NCBI GenBank assembly: GCA_016285075.1
Contig: JAEEQB010000011.1
Span: 29,390-93,389 of the forward strand
Source of the DNA: Prevotella sp.
GTDB lineage: Bacteria > Bacteroidota > Bacteroidia > Bacteroidales > Bacteroidaceae
Length of the DNA: 64,000 bases
Direction of reading: 5' to 3'
The notes under the pieces are model-generated. The model worked only from the letters and a program-made list of their open reading frames with translations. It ran no database searches and had not been told where the DNA came from. This document shows positions 46,929 to 56,069 of the stretch, in pieces. Within the stretch, counting starts at the first letter, position 1, and each line of letters opens with the position of its first letter. Both the position numbers and the translations under genes were made by a program.

Positions 46929-49900
46929 ACACAGTTCGAACTCATACGCGACTCGGCAGATTTCAAACAAATATGGGTCTGCTCTCGCTGCTCCTTCGTT
47001 TAGTTTATCTGCAAATATAGAAAACGGATTTGCCGAAGGGATGCAATACCTGGTAACGCCAAATGCCAAGAATGCTATTCACAACATTGTGAACGATTTC
47101 CGTACTGGCATTCACTCTTTTACTATCATTGGTTCATACGGCACAGGAAAGTCTAGTTTTCTGCTAGCTTTGGAAGCAGACTTGAAAAAGGCAGGAAAGC
47201 AAAAGTATCTGTTGGATTCCAAGAATCTGTCTAATGCCAAGTCGTTTGCGATTATGAACATCGTGGGCGACTATGCTGAGATGTCAACGCTGCTGAGTAA
47301 GGCTCTGAACGTGGAGGGTAATACAACTAGCATCCTTGATAGCCTAAGAAACTACTACACTCAATGCCAAAAGAAAGGAAAATTCCTGTTGATAGTGGTT
47401 GATGAGTTTGGCAAGGTGTTGGAACATGCAGCTAAGAACAATCCTGAAAAGGAACTGTATTTCTTGCAGAAGTTGTCTGAGTTGGTAAATGTTCCTACTC
47501 GCCAAATCATGCTGCTTACAACGCTTCATCAGAACTTCGGAGCATACGCCAAAGGCTTAACTGAAGAGCAAGCTAACGAGTGGACTAAAGTCAAGGGACG
47601 CTTCAAGGAAATAACTTTTGTGGAGCCTGTGGAGCAGTTACTGTATCTTGCTTCTACCCAATTGCAGGCAAACAATGATACCAAACCAGTAGATAACATT
47701 ACGCATCTCTATGAGTTGGCTAAAGAGACGCGTTACGTTTCAAAGGACTTCCCACTTGAAACAGCCGTCCAGTTATATCCTTTGGATCTATTCTCTGCCT
47801 ACACCATCACTACAGCCATTCAGCGATATGGCCAAAATGAACGTTCGCTCTTTACTTTCTTGGCTGCCAAAGGCACTAACTCTATTTCTGAGTTCGAGCC
47901 AGCAGATCATCTGACATACAATCTGCAGAAGGTATATGACTATGTGCTTTACAACTTCTATTCCTATCTGAAAGATGCCAATGCCGACTCGATGAGTTGG
48001 AGCACCATTCAGATATCTATTGAACGTGTGGAGGGGCAGGATTGGAGTAATGAAGAAGAAATGCTTCAGGCTGTACAACTGGTTAAAGCCATCGGCCTGC
48101 TGAACCTTTTTGGAACAGCCGGATTCAAGCTCACAGAAAGGAACCTGACGGACTATGCCCGTGAAGCTATGGCGATTGGCAATGCCAAAGAAATCATTCA
48201 GAAACTGACAGCAAAGAAAATCATCCGCTATGCAGCATACAAGGAACGTCTGATGTTGTTCGAAGGTACTGACGTTGACCTTGAAGCAGAAATTCGAGAA
48301 GCAGGAATGATGGTGTCACGTCCTGTTACATTTGTTGATGAGCTGAACGTGTTCTTTAATCGTAGGATTTCTCCTGTCAAAGCCCATTTCTATCAGAAAG
48401 GTACGCCACGATTCTTTGACTACATGATTCGTGAAGAGCCTTTAGATGCTGTCCCTACTGGCGATACAGACGGCTACATTGAACTGATATTCTCTACGCA
48501 CAAGAAAGCGTTGGAGGAAATCAAGAAGTTCAGTTCAGAAACTGACCATGCTCTGGTATTCGCCTACTTCACCAATACTGAAGACATCATAGACCACCTC
48601 TACAACATCAAGAAGTACATGTATCTTTTGGAGCGTGTGCTCAACAAAAACGATAGAGTGGCTGTGGCTGAAATCCAGAAATTGAAGGAATACGAAGAGA
48701 CTTTGCTCAATAAGGCCATCAGTAATAATCTCTTCTCATACAAGAATCGAGTCGTTTGGGTGTTTGCAGGTAAAGAGCAAAAAGTAGAATCCCATCGTGA
48801 CTTCAACCAGTTACTATCAAAAGTTTGCGACCAAGTTTATAGCAAGACACCAGTAATGGTTAACGAACTGTTTAACAGGCACAAGCTCAGTGGTACCATA
48901 ACGGCTGCTCGTAAGAGTTACCTCACCTATTTGACAGAGCACTATTCTGAGAACAAAATGGGCTTCTCTGAAGATAAATTCCCACCAGAGAAGACCATCT
49001 ATTCATCGTTGCTGTTGAATACTGGTCTGCATCAGAATGGAGATTTCTCAGATGCACCAACCAACAAGGGATTTATGCCGTTATGGGATGCCTGTGAAGA
49101 GTTTTTGAATAGTTCAGAGAACAAAGCAAGGAAAATCTCAGAGCTGATAAAGATACTGTCAGTCCAGCCCTATAAGCTAAAGCAGGGATTCCTTGAATTC
49201 TGGATTCCTACTTATCTGTTTATCAAGCGTCAGGACTTTGCACTCTATGATGCATCGAAGGGCGCATTCATGCCTAATGTGAATATGGAGTTCTTTGATT
49301 TGCTCCAGAAGCATCCGGGAGATTTCGAGGTGAAGAAGTTTGCTGTCGATGGCGTGAAGTTAGGCTTCTTCAATCAGTATCGTCGCTTCGTCAATTTGGG
49401 TGCTGAGTTCACCATTACAAATGCTAGTTTTATTGAGACCATTAAACCATTCCTCAGTTTCTATGTGCGACTGGATGAATATACTAAGCATACACGCAAG
49501 TTTGACCATGAGTCAACAATGAGATTCCGCGATGTGTTAGCTAAGGCCAAAGACCCAGAAAAAGCTTTCTTTGACGATTTGCCAGAGGCTCTTGGATTTA
49601 CTCAGGAGAAGTTGAAGCAGGAAGAGTTTATCAATGAATATGGTAAGATTATTCAGCGAGCCGTTAGGGAACTGAGATCATGTTACTCTCAGTTGATTGA
49701 TCGAATAGAGGCACGTTTGGTTGAAGAGTTTGGCTTGCAAAGTTATGACTATTCAGAATATATCGTTGAAATTCATGAACGGCTGGCCCATGTGAAAGAC
49801 TATCTTTTAAAAGGAAAACAGCGTGAGTTCTATCACCATGTGATGACTGAATACGACAATCGCACTCAGTGGTATCAGTCCATCTGCTATACTATTCTTG

Positions 49901-50211
49901 AACAGCGGCTTGATGCATTAAGGGACGAGCAGGAAGACAAGTTGGCAGATGACTTGGTATATCTGTTCCGCGAATGCGAGAAATACTCAGATATATCTCA
50001 AAAGGTAGGTGATGCTGAGAAGAACGAAGCATATTCCTTCGATATGGTGACCAGCAAGGGAACCAACGTAAGGACTCAGACATATGTGCTGCCAGAGAAG
50101 GATAAGTCGAAAGCTGATGATCTTGAAAAGAAAATCAGCAAACTGCTCTCTGGTGACAATAACATCGACGTTTGCACTTTGCTGTCGATACTCAATAAGA
50201 AGATGAAATGA
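46912..50211 (+). CDS. sspC: Large P-loop ATPase, SspC-like
   Basis: The 1,099 residues start with a short extension (TFEHSSNSYATRQISNKYGSALAAPSFSL) and a Walker A IGSYGTGKSSFLLALE (about residues 73-82). Walker B is LLIVVDEFGKVLEH (about 158-170), followed by a sensor-like MLLTTLHQNF. The remaining 800 residues are helical without recognised enzymatic motifs. Its position between the DUF4007 gene and the PAPS-reductase-like gene is that of SspC in sspBCD modules. It overlaps both neighbours (17 bases before; ATGA after), suggesting translational coupling. It could also be called a BREX/Dnd-type P-loop protein, but the context favours SspC. Confidence 0.7.
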   Translation: MAKTFEHSSNSYATRQISNKYGSALAAPSFSLSANIENGFAEGMQYLVTPNAKNAIHNIVNDFRTGIHSFTIIGSYGTGKSSFLLALEADLKKAGKQKYLLDSKNLSNAKSFAIMNIVGDYAEMSTLLSKALNVEGNTTSILDSLRNYYTQCQKKGKFLLIVVDEFGKVLEHAAKNNPEKELYFLQKLSELVNVPTRQIMLLTTLHQNFGAYAKGLTEEQANEWTKVKGRFKEITFVEPVEQLLYLASTQLQANNDTKPVDNITHLYELAKETRYVSKDFPLETAVQLYPLDLFSAYTITTAIQRYGQNERSLFTFLAAKGTNSISEFEPADHLTYNLQKVYDYVLYNFYSYLKDANADSMSWSTIQISIERVEGQDWSNEEEMLQAVQLVKAIGLLNLFGTAGFKLTERNLTDYAREAMAIGNAKEIIQKLTAKKIIRYAAYKERLMLFEGTDVDLEAEIREAGMMVSRPVTFVDELNVFFNRRISPVKAHFYQKGTPRFFDYMIREEPLDAVPTGDTDGYIELIFSTHKKALEEIKKFSSETDHALVFAYFTNTEDIIDHLYNIKKYMYLLERVLNKNDRVAVAEIQKLKEYEETLLNKAISNNLFSYKNRVVWVFAGKEQKVESHRDFNQLLSKVCDQVYSKTPVMVNELFNRHKLSGTITAARKSYLTYLTEHYSENKMGFSEDKFPPEKTIYSSLLLNTGLHQNGDFSDAPTNKGFMPLWDACEEFLNSSENKARKISELIKILSVQPYKLKQGFLEFWIPTYLFIKRQDFALYDASKGAFMPNVNMEFFDLLQKHPGDFEVKKFAVDGVKLGFFNQYRRFVNLGAEFTITNASFIETIKPFLSFYVRLDEYTKHTRKFDHESTMRFRDVLAKAKDPEKAFFDDLPEALGFTQEKLKQEEFINEYGKIIQRAVRELRSCYSQLIDRIEARLVEEFGLQSYDYSEYIVEIHERLAHVKDYLLKGKQREFYHHVMTEYDNRTQWYQSICYTILEQRLDALRDEQEDKLADDLVYLFRECEKYSDISQKVGDAEKNEAYSFDMVTSKGTNVRTQTYVLPEKDKSKADDLEKKISKLLSGDNNIDVCTLLSILNKKMK

Positions 50212-51386
50212 CGAACAAGCGAGAGCAGAGTCAAGTTCGCTTGAACTCTGCTGAACGAGGAGGAATAAGACACTATTCAAAAATGACAAAGGTAAGACAC
50301 ATATTAGGCATATCAGGCGGTAAGGACAGTGCTGCCCTCGCCATTTATCTGAAGAAGACGTATCCATCTCTGAAGATTGAGTACTACAATTCAGATACTG
50401 GTTGTGAGTTGTCTGAGACAGAGACATTAATCAATCGTCTGGAAGCCTACTTGGGTAAGATAGAACGACTCAGAGCTGCTGAAGGTAGTCCAGAGCCAAC
50501 TCCATTCCATCATTTCCTGAAAGCGATGGGTGGTTTCCTGCCTTCGCCACAAGCTCGTTGGTGTACCAAAAAGATGAAACTCGACAAGTTTGAGGAATAT
50601 GTGGGCGATGACTATGCTGTCTCATACGTTGGCATTCGTGGCGACGAGGACAGAGATGGCTATATCTCTTCGAAACCCAATATCCAAGCCATCTTCCCAT
50701 TCCGCAAGAATATCTGGAGTATCGATGTCATCAACAAGTTTCTACACAATGAGAATTTGGAGCAGATAGCAGAAATCTTTGAGCGGCTTTGTCCTGAAGG
50801 ATTCCTGCGTGATGAGATATTGGAAACGGTGCGGAAGCCTATCACAAAGCAGTTCTACTACTCGAAGAAGATGAATGCACTGCTGGACTATGACATCAAG
50901 CTGTTCAATCATGCTGTGTTCGAGTTCCTGAAAACGACAGACTATCCAGTGGGCAAACTCGATGACTTCCCACTGCTTGACAATACAGACATATTGGTGA
51001 AGGACGACATTTTCCGTCTGCTGAGAGAAAGCGGTGTTGGTGTGCCTGCCTACTACGAGGAGATTCCTTTTGAGGTGGATGGCGAAACTGGCACCTATTG
51101 CCGCAGTCGTTCTGGTTGCTACTTCTGTTTCTTCCAGCAGAAGATAGAATGGATCTGGCTCTACGAGCAGCATCCTGATCTCTTTAAGAAAGCGATGGAG
51201 TTTGAGAAAGACGGTTATACCTGGAATCAGAACGAGAGTCTTGCAGACCTCATTAAGCCAGAACGTATTCGGCAGATAAAACTCGACATCATCCGTCGCC
51301 AGAAAGAAAGCCTGGCAAACAACAAAGGAACCACCCTAGCAGAAATCCTTGGCGATGATATTATGTGTACGAACTGCTTTATATAA
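50208..51386 (+). CDS. sspD: PAPS-reductase/ATP-pyrophosphatase-like sulfur transferase, SspD/DndC-like
   Basis: The PP-loop GISGGKDSAALAIYL (SGGKDS, residues 36-41) identifies the adenylating ATP-pyrophosphatase fold shared by PAPS reductases, DndC and SspD. A cysteine set CRSRSGCYFC (residues about 298-307) and a second CTNC at the extreme C-terminus (about 387-390) could bind a metal or Fe-S cluster, as in DndC. By family it activates the DNA backbone phosphate and transfers sulfur. ATG 50208 overlaps the sspC stop; ATG 50283 (MTKVRHILGISGGKDS) is an equally sensible start. No cysteine desulfurase gene is nearby, so sulfur would come from a housekeeping enzyme. Confidence 0.75.
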   Translation: MTNKREQSQVRLNSAERGGIRHYSKMTKVRHILGISGGKDSAALAIYLKKTYPSLKIEYYNSDTGCELSETETLINRLEAYLGKIERLRAAEGSPEPTPFHHFLKAMGGFLPSPQARWCTKKMKLDKFEEYVGDDYAVSYVGIRGDEDRDGYISSKPNIQAIFPFRKNIWSIDVINKFLHNENLEQIAEIFERLCPEGFLRDEILETVRKPITKQFYYSKKMNALLDYDIKLFNHAVFEFLKTTDYPVGKLDDFPLLDNTDILVKDDIFRLLRESGVGVPAYYEEIPFEVDGETGTYCRSRSGCYFCFFQQKIEWIWLYEQHPDLFKKAMEFEKDGYTWNQNESLADLIKPERIRQIKLDIIRRQKESLANNKGTTLAEILGDDIMCTNCFI

Positions 51387-51395
51387 GATAAGATT

Positions 51396-53615
51396 ATGCT
51401 GTACGAAGTAGATTGGGCAGAGGACGGAACGTATGTACCTGGTGAGGAATATTCTCCAGAGCGTTTTTTCAATGACGGTCTAATGAATAGCACAGAGTTT
51501 GATTTGAAACTTGGCTATTTTAGTTCTGCCGCTATCAGCGTATTGTCAGAAGGTTTTGCCACGTTCATTTCGAAAGGAGGCTATATGCGCCTAATCATTA
51601 ATCATATTGTTTCAAAGAAAGATAAAGAGGCAATATCAGATGGGATGCTGGGTAATATAATCGACTGTTCAGACCTCTCTAACTTCCAGTATCTGAAGTC
51701 CACGTTTGACGAGTATCAAGAACAGTTTTTTCGCTGTCTTGCTTACATGATTTCACAAAAGCGTATAGACATTAGAATTATCAAGCCCCGAGGCAAAAAT
51801 GGCATCGCTCATACCAAGTCAGGACAGTTTAGGGATGGTGATAGTATAACAGCATTTACCGGCTCTGCTAATTTTACGATTAGCGGTCTTTTCAATAACA
51901 TTGAAGAAATCAAGATTGACAGAAGTGATTCTGTTGACAGGATGGTTCAGAACAGAATCGTCAAACAGAGGAAGGACTTTGATGCCATTATGTCTGGTGA
52001 GAAAAAAGGAATTGACTATTTATCGCCAAAAGATTTAGTGGAGGTAATCAGTACTAACTATGGTGATTCTGATATAGAAGAATTACTCGATGTGGAAGAA
52101 AAACTGAAAACATATAAAAGGCGGAAGGAAGAGGAGAACTTACAGATCTCGATGGCTGCTGAGGAAATGAAAGAGGTTGAGCCCCACTTCCCTTATCCCT
52201 CAGGGCCACGTGAGTATCAGAAGGAAGCGTTCAATAATTGGAAAAGAAGTCAATGTGGCTTATTCAACATGGCCACTGGAACAGGTAAGACGCTGACATC
52301 TCTCAACTGTCTGTTGCAAATTTACAAACAGTTTGGCTATTACAAGGCAATAATTCTTGTTCCTACCGTAACATTAGTTGAACAATGGGAGAAAGAATGC
52401 AGAAAGTTCTATTTTCAACATATTGTCAAGGTTTGCTCAAAAAACAAGGACTGGAAAGATGATATAGATAGGCTCACGATGAAAGAGAATTTCAACCCGA
52501 CAAATTCGCCTGTCAACTATGTTGTCATTTCAACATATGCGTCATTTGCCAGAGATAATGTATTTCATGATTTGATGTCGCTTTCTAAGAAATGTTTGCT
52601 TATTGCAGACGAAGCACACAACATGGGATCAAAACGAATCCTTGACAGGTTAGATGGTGTCGGTAAAAGATTTAAACGACGTATAGGTTTATCTGCAACT
52701 CCTGAACGTCAGTTTGATGATAAAGGCAATAGGGAACTTCGACGTTTCTTCAACTCGGAAGATAACTATACTTTTGTGTATACAATGGAGGAAGCTATCA
52801 AGAATAAATTTCTTTGTGAATATTACTATTTCCCACATGTCGTGCGACTTTGCGATGACGAGATGTATGACTACATGGAAATATCACAAAAGCTCGGCAA
52901 GATTTATAGGTATAACGGTGGATATCTTGATCTGGAAGATGAGATAGTCAGAGCTCTACTCTTGAAAAGAAAGCGCATAATTCATAAAGCACGAAACAAG
53001 CAAGATGCATTCAAAAACATCATTGAAGAGCGTTACAAAGAAAAAGGAAATCTCAAATATACATTGGTATATGTTCCTGAGGGTCTAAAGCCAGATTCTA
53101 TTGCTGACGTGTATGATAGCTCGGATTTTGTTGAAGATGATGCAGAATCAGATAAACTAATTGATGAATATACGCAGATAGTGATGAATGTCAGCAAAAC
53201 GACAACGGTCAGGAAATTTGTTTCAGGGCAAAAAGACAGGGAATCCATCCTTGAAGATTTTGCGAATGGAGACCTTGAGGTTTTGACATCAATGAAATGC
53301 CTTGACGAAGGTGTTGATGTGCCACGAAGTGAAATGGCGATTTTCTGTGCAAGCACAGGAAACCCACGGCAGTTTATTCAACGTAGAGGGCGTATTCTAA
53401 GAACGCACAAGGATAAGAAATATGCTTATATTCACGACCTTGTGGTTGTTCCTGATATTGGAGCGGATTGCGTAGATTATGAAATGGAACGAAAACTTAT
53501 TCTTTCTGAACTTAGAAGAGTAAGAGATTTCGCCTCATTATCAAGAAATCTCGACTACTCTTACACAGAATTAGAAGAGGTTCTGAACTTCTATAATGTT
53601 CCACTTTTAGATTAA
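51396..53615 (+). CDS. PLD-type nuclease fused to SF2 DEAD/DEAH helicase
   Basis: Residues about 1-190 are a phospholipase D-like domain with one HKD-type motif (IAHTKSGQFRDGDSITAFTGSANFT: His and Lys spaced H-x-K, then GSxN). A linker precedes a superfamily-2 helicase: NMATGTGKTLTSLNC (Walker A, about 290-300), LIADEAHNMGSKR (about 402), RIGLSATPERQ, and the C-terminal TSMKCLDEGVDVPRSEMAIF ... RQFIQRRGRILRTH. With one HKD per chain the nuclease would act as a dimer. In this operon it is probably the restriction effector acting on unmodified DNA, comparable to the helicase-containing part of SspFGH; I do not assign a letter. It starts 9 bases after sspD. Confidence 0.8.
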   Translation: MLYEVDWAEDGTYVPGEEYSPERFFNDGLMNSTEFDLKLGYFSSAAISVLSEGFATFISKGGYMRLIINHIVSKKDKEAISDGMLGNIIDCSDLSNFQYLKSTFDEYQEQFFRCLAYMISQKRIDIRIIKPRGKNGIAHTKSGQFRDGDSITAFTGSANFTISGLFNNIEEIKIDRSDSVDRMVQNRIVKQRKDFDAIMSGEKKGIDYLSPKDLVEVISTNYGDSDIEELLDVEEKLKTYKRRKEEENLQISMAAEEMKEVEPHFPYPSGPREYQKEAFNNWKRSQCGLFNMATGTGKTLTSLNCLLQIYKQFGYYKAIILVPTVTLVEQWEKECRKFYFQHIVKVCSKNKDWKDDIDRLTMKENFNPTNSPVNYVVISTYASFARDNVFHDLMSLSKKCLLIADEAHNMGSKRILDRLDGVGKRFKRRIGLSATPERQFDDKGNRELRRFFNSEDNYTFVYTMEEAIKNKFLCEYYYFPHVVRLCDDEMYDYMEISQKLGKIYRYNGGYLDLEDEIVRALLLKRKRIIHKARNKQDAFKNIIEERYKEKGNLKYTLVYVPEGLKPDSIADVYDSSDFVEDDAESDKLIDEYTQIVMNVSKTTTVRKFVSGQKDRESILEDFANGDLEVLTSMKCLDEGVDVPRSEMAIFCASTGNPRQFIQRRGRILRTHKDKKYAYIHDLVVVPDIGADCVDYEMERKLILSELRRVRDFASLSRNLDYSYTELEEVLNFYNVPLLD

Positions 53616-53632
53616 TTCATAAATAACATACT

Positions 53633-53875
53633 ATGGCAAGAAATAAAAGATACAACGAGAATTACAACAAAATTCTAGAGGCGGTTCTTCTTGACGAGAA
53701 ATTAATGGAGTACGCCCAATATGAACCTTCTGAGATTTCATCTCTTGAATATGCTCTAGGTTCTAAAAATGCTATTGTAAGCGCTGTTGCAACTATCATT
53801 GAAGGGCTTAGTGAAGAGATGTCAGAAAAAGAAATATATAACACTGTAAACGACTTACTCAAAAAGAAACTATGA
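53633..53875 (+). CDS. Small operon protein of unknown function (80 aa)
   Basis: This is a charged, helical protein (ARNKRYNENYNKILEAVLLDEKLMEYAQYEPSEISSLEYALGSKNAIVSAVATIIEGLSEEMSEKEIYNTVNDLLKKKL) placed 17 bases after the helicase and overlapping the SMC-like gene by four bases (ATGA). I recognise no family. Position and coupling suggest a structural partner of the SMC-like ATPase or of the helicase. Confidence 0.65.
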   Translation: MARNKRYNENYNKILEAVLLDEKLMEYAQYEPSEISSLEYALGSKNAIVSAVATIIEGLSEEMSEKEIYNTVNDLLKKKL

Positions 53876-56067
53876 TAATACGTAGAATAGAAATAGAAAA
53901 CTTTCGTAGCTATTATGGTAACGAAAACACATTCGAATTCGGTGATGGCCTTACCTTGATTATTGGTGACAACGGCGATGGCAAGTCAACATTTTTTGAG
54001 GCTCTTCAGTGGCTACTTGACATATCTAACACGGACGATGTTCAGAAAAGTCATGCATTAGACAACTTTTCTGAGATGAAAAAATCGAAACTAGAAATAG
54101 GCGAGTCAGCCAATCTTAGAGTGAAGATGGACTTTGAACATGATGGTCGTAAATCTGTAGAGAAAAAGTTTGTCATTACTAAAAAAGGTGAGGATTATTA
54201 CGACGTAAGCGACATAAAGTTCAAAGGCACGGAAGATACCCCCGAAGGAAGACTTTCTCCTGACGGAAGAAGATTGATAGCCCGTTGCTTTGATGCCGAA
54301 ATGCAACACTTTTCAATGTTTAAGGGCGAGTCTCGACTTGATGTGCTTGATGGACCAAAAGCATTGAAAATGCTTGTCGACAAATACTCTGATATAAAGT
54401 ATTTTGATGAACTTGTGAACTTGACTTCAAACTTTGAGATCTCTGCAGATAAAGCTTTTCGTAAAGAGAGCAAGAACGATGAGAATACAAGAAGTGAAGC
54501 TATTAGATTCGATAATGAGTTGACAAAACTGAGTGGAGAAATACAGGATATTCGTAAGCAAATCAAGGAATTGTCAACTGCAGTAAACTCTTACGAAGCT
54601 ATGCTAAAAGATTTGGAACAGAATCAAGACACGCGAGACAGATATAATGAACTGTCGCAAGCTTTAGCTGCGAAAAAAGATAATGCATCAAGTTTAAAAG
54701 CTAGCATTGAAAAAGTGAACCTAAACACAAGCCTTCTTGATCAGTATTGGATAATGTGTGCTTTCCCTGATATCCTTTCTGCCTTCAAAGACAAATGTGC
54801 CCAGTTGAGACGAGAGAAGGAAAGACTACACGATGAATTTATATTAGAAAGAGGCAAAGAACAAGGTGAACTGGACGCACTGAAAAAAGAGAATGAAGCA
54901 CTGCTAAACGACGATGCTAAATTGCCGTGGTATATTCCAAACGATAAATATATGAAGGAGATGATTAAGGTGCACAGATGCAAAGTGTGCAATACTCCTG
55001 CTCCAGAAGGTTCAGAGGCATATCGTTTCATGGTCAGTAAGCTTGAAGAATATAAGAAGCACATCAATGAACGGGCAAGAATAAAAGAAGAACAAGTTAA
55101 GTTAAGCAAGAAACAACTCTTCACAGAAGAATTCATAGACGAAATCAACGTTTTGGCAAACAGACTGTCAGGACCGGAAGAGGCTTTTATCTCAGGAATT
55201 GCAAATGACATCAATGATAGACTTGAGGTTGTAAGTCGAAAGTCGGAAGAATTGTCACAAGTCAAAAAGGAAATTGAGGAAATAGAAGAAGATATCTCTC
55301 GACTACTAATACAGGCGGGTAATATATCCGAGGAAATGATGAAGAAAAACAATTCTGATGTTAATAATATGTTCAGAAAAAAAGGTGAAGCTGAATTAGA
55401 GATCAAAGACCTCGAAATTGAACTTAAAAGTAAATTGGATCGTCAAGCTGAGGTTAAAGAGAAAATGGATAATCTCAAACCTGGAAATTCTTTGTCAAGA
55501 TTATATCAGAAAGTACATTTCGCATTTGATCAAATTGCAAAGGCTTCATTTAGAGCAAAAGAAAAGAACCTGTATAACTTTCTTGATGCATTAAGAGAAG
55601 GCGCCAATTTGTACATGGATCGTTTGAGTACCAAGGACTTCCATGGAGAAGTAAGTCTTTTCTATAAGAAAGACAAAGAAGAGGCTGGTATAAGGTTAAA
55701 AAGTTCCAATGGAACATATATCAAAAAACCATCAGATTCTCAGAAAACAGTAATGTATATTTCTATATTATTTGCTGTCTCTGATTTCGCCTATAAAAAG
55801 ACAGATGAAGAATATCCTCTCATATTCGATGCTGCTACTTCCTCATTTGGTGATGCGAAAGAAGAAGATTTCTATAACATTATCAATGATGTTAAAAAGC
55901 AATGTATTGTAATTACAAAAGACTTTATCTCTGGAGGAAAAGTCAGAATGAACGATGTTGATAAACTTACATGCCGTGTTTATCGAATACAAAAAGCAGA
56001 CGGATTCAATAATTCAGATTTGTCTACAGTAAGAACATTAGTAAAAGAAATTAAATCGGAGGACTAA
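53872..56067 (+). CDS. SMC/Rad50/DndD-like ATPase
   Basis: The N-terminal ATPase half is MIIRRIEIENFRSYYGNENTFEF...LIIGDNGDGKSTFFEALQWLL (Walker A, residues 32-40), as in RecF/Rad50/DndD. Two coiled-coil arms flank a hinge with CKVC (residues 370-373), like a Rad50 zinc hook. The C-terminal half has a signature-like KPSDSQKTVMYISILFAVSD and YPLIFDAATSSFGDAKEED (about 646-662), where the residue after the Walker B Asp is Ala rather than Glu. The 731 residues are close to DndD. It probably clamps or loads on DNA for the effector part of the system. The next gene begins 2 bases later. Confidence 0.8.
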   Translation: MIIRRIEIENFRSYYGNENTFEFGDGLTLIIGDNGDGKSTFFEALQWLLDISNTDDVQKSHALDNFSEMKKSKLEIGESANLRVKMDFEHDGRKSVEKKFVITKKGEDYYDVSDIKFKGTEDTPEGRLSPDGRRLIARCFDAEMQHFSMFKGESRLDVLDGPKALKMLVDKYSDIKYFDELVNLTSNFEISADKAFRKESKNDENTRSEAIRFDNELTKLSGEIQDIRKQIKELSTAVNSYEAMLKDLEQNQDTRDRYNELSQALAAKKDNASSLKASIEKVNLNTSLLDQYWIMCAFPDILSAFKDKCAQLRREKERLHDEFILERGKEQGELDALKKENEALLNDDAKLPWYIPNDKYMKEMIKVHRCKVCNTPAPEGSEAYRFMVSKLEEYKKHINERARIKEEQVKLSKKQLFTEEFIDEINVLANRLSGPEEAFISGIANDINDRLEVVSRKSEELSQVKKEIEEIEEDISRLLIQAGNISEEMMKKNNSDVNNMFRKKGEAELEIKDLEIELKSKLDRQAEVKEKMDNLKPGNSLSRLYQKVHFAFDQIAKASFRAKEKNLYNFLDALREGANLYMDRLSTKDFHGEVSLFYKKDKEEAGIRLKSSNGTYIKKPSDSQKTVMYISILFAVSDFAYKKTDEEYPLIFDAATSSFGDAKEEDFYNIINDVKKQCIVITKDFISGGKVRMNDVDKLTCRVYRIQKADGFNNSDLSTVRTLVKEIKSED

Positions 56068-56069
56068 GT

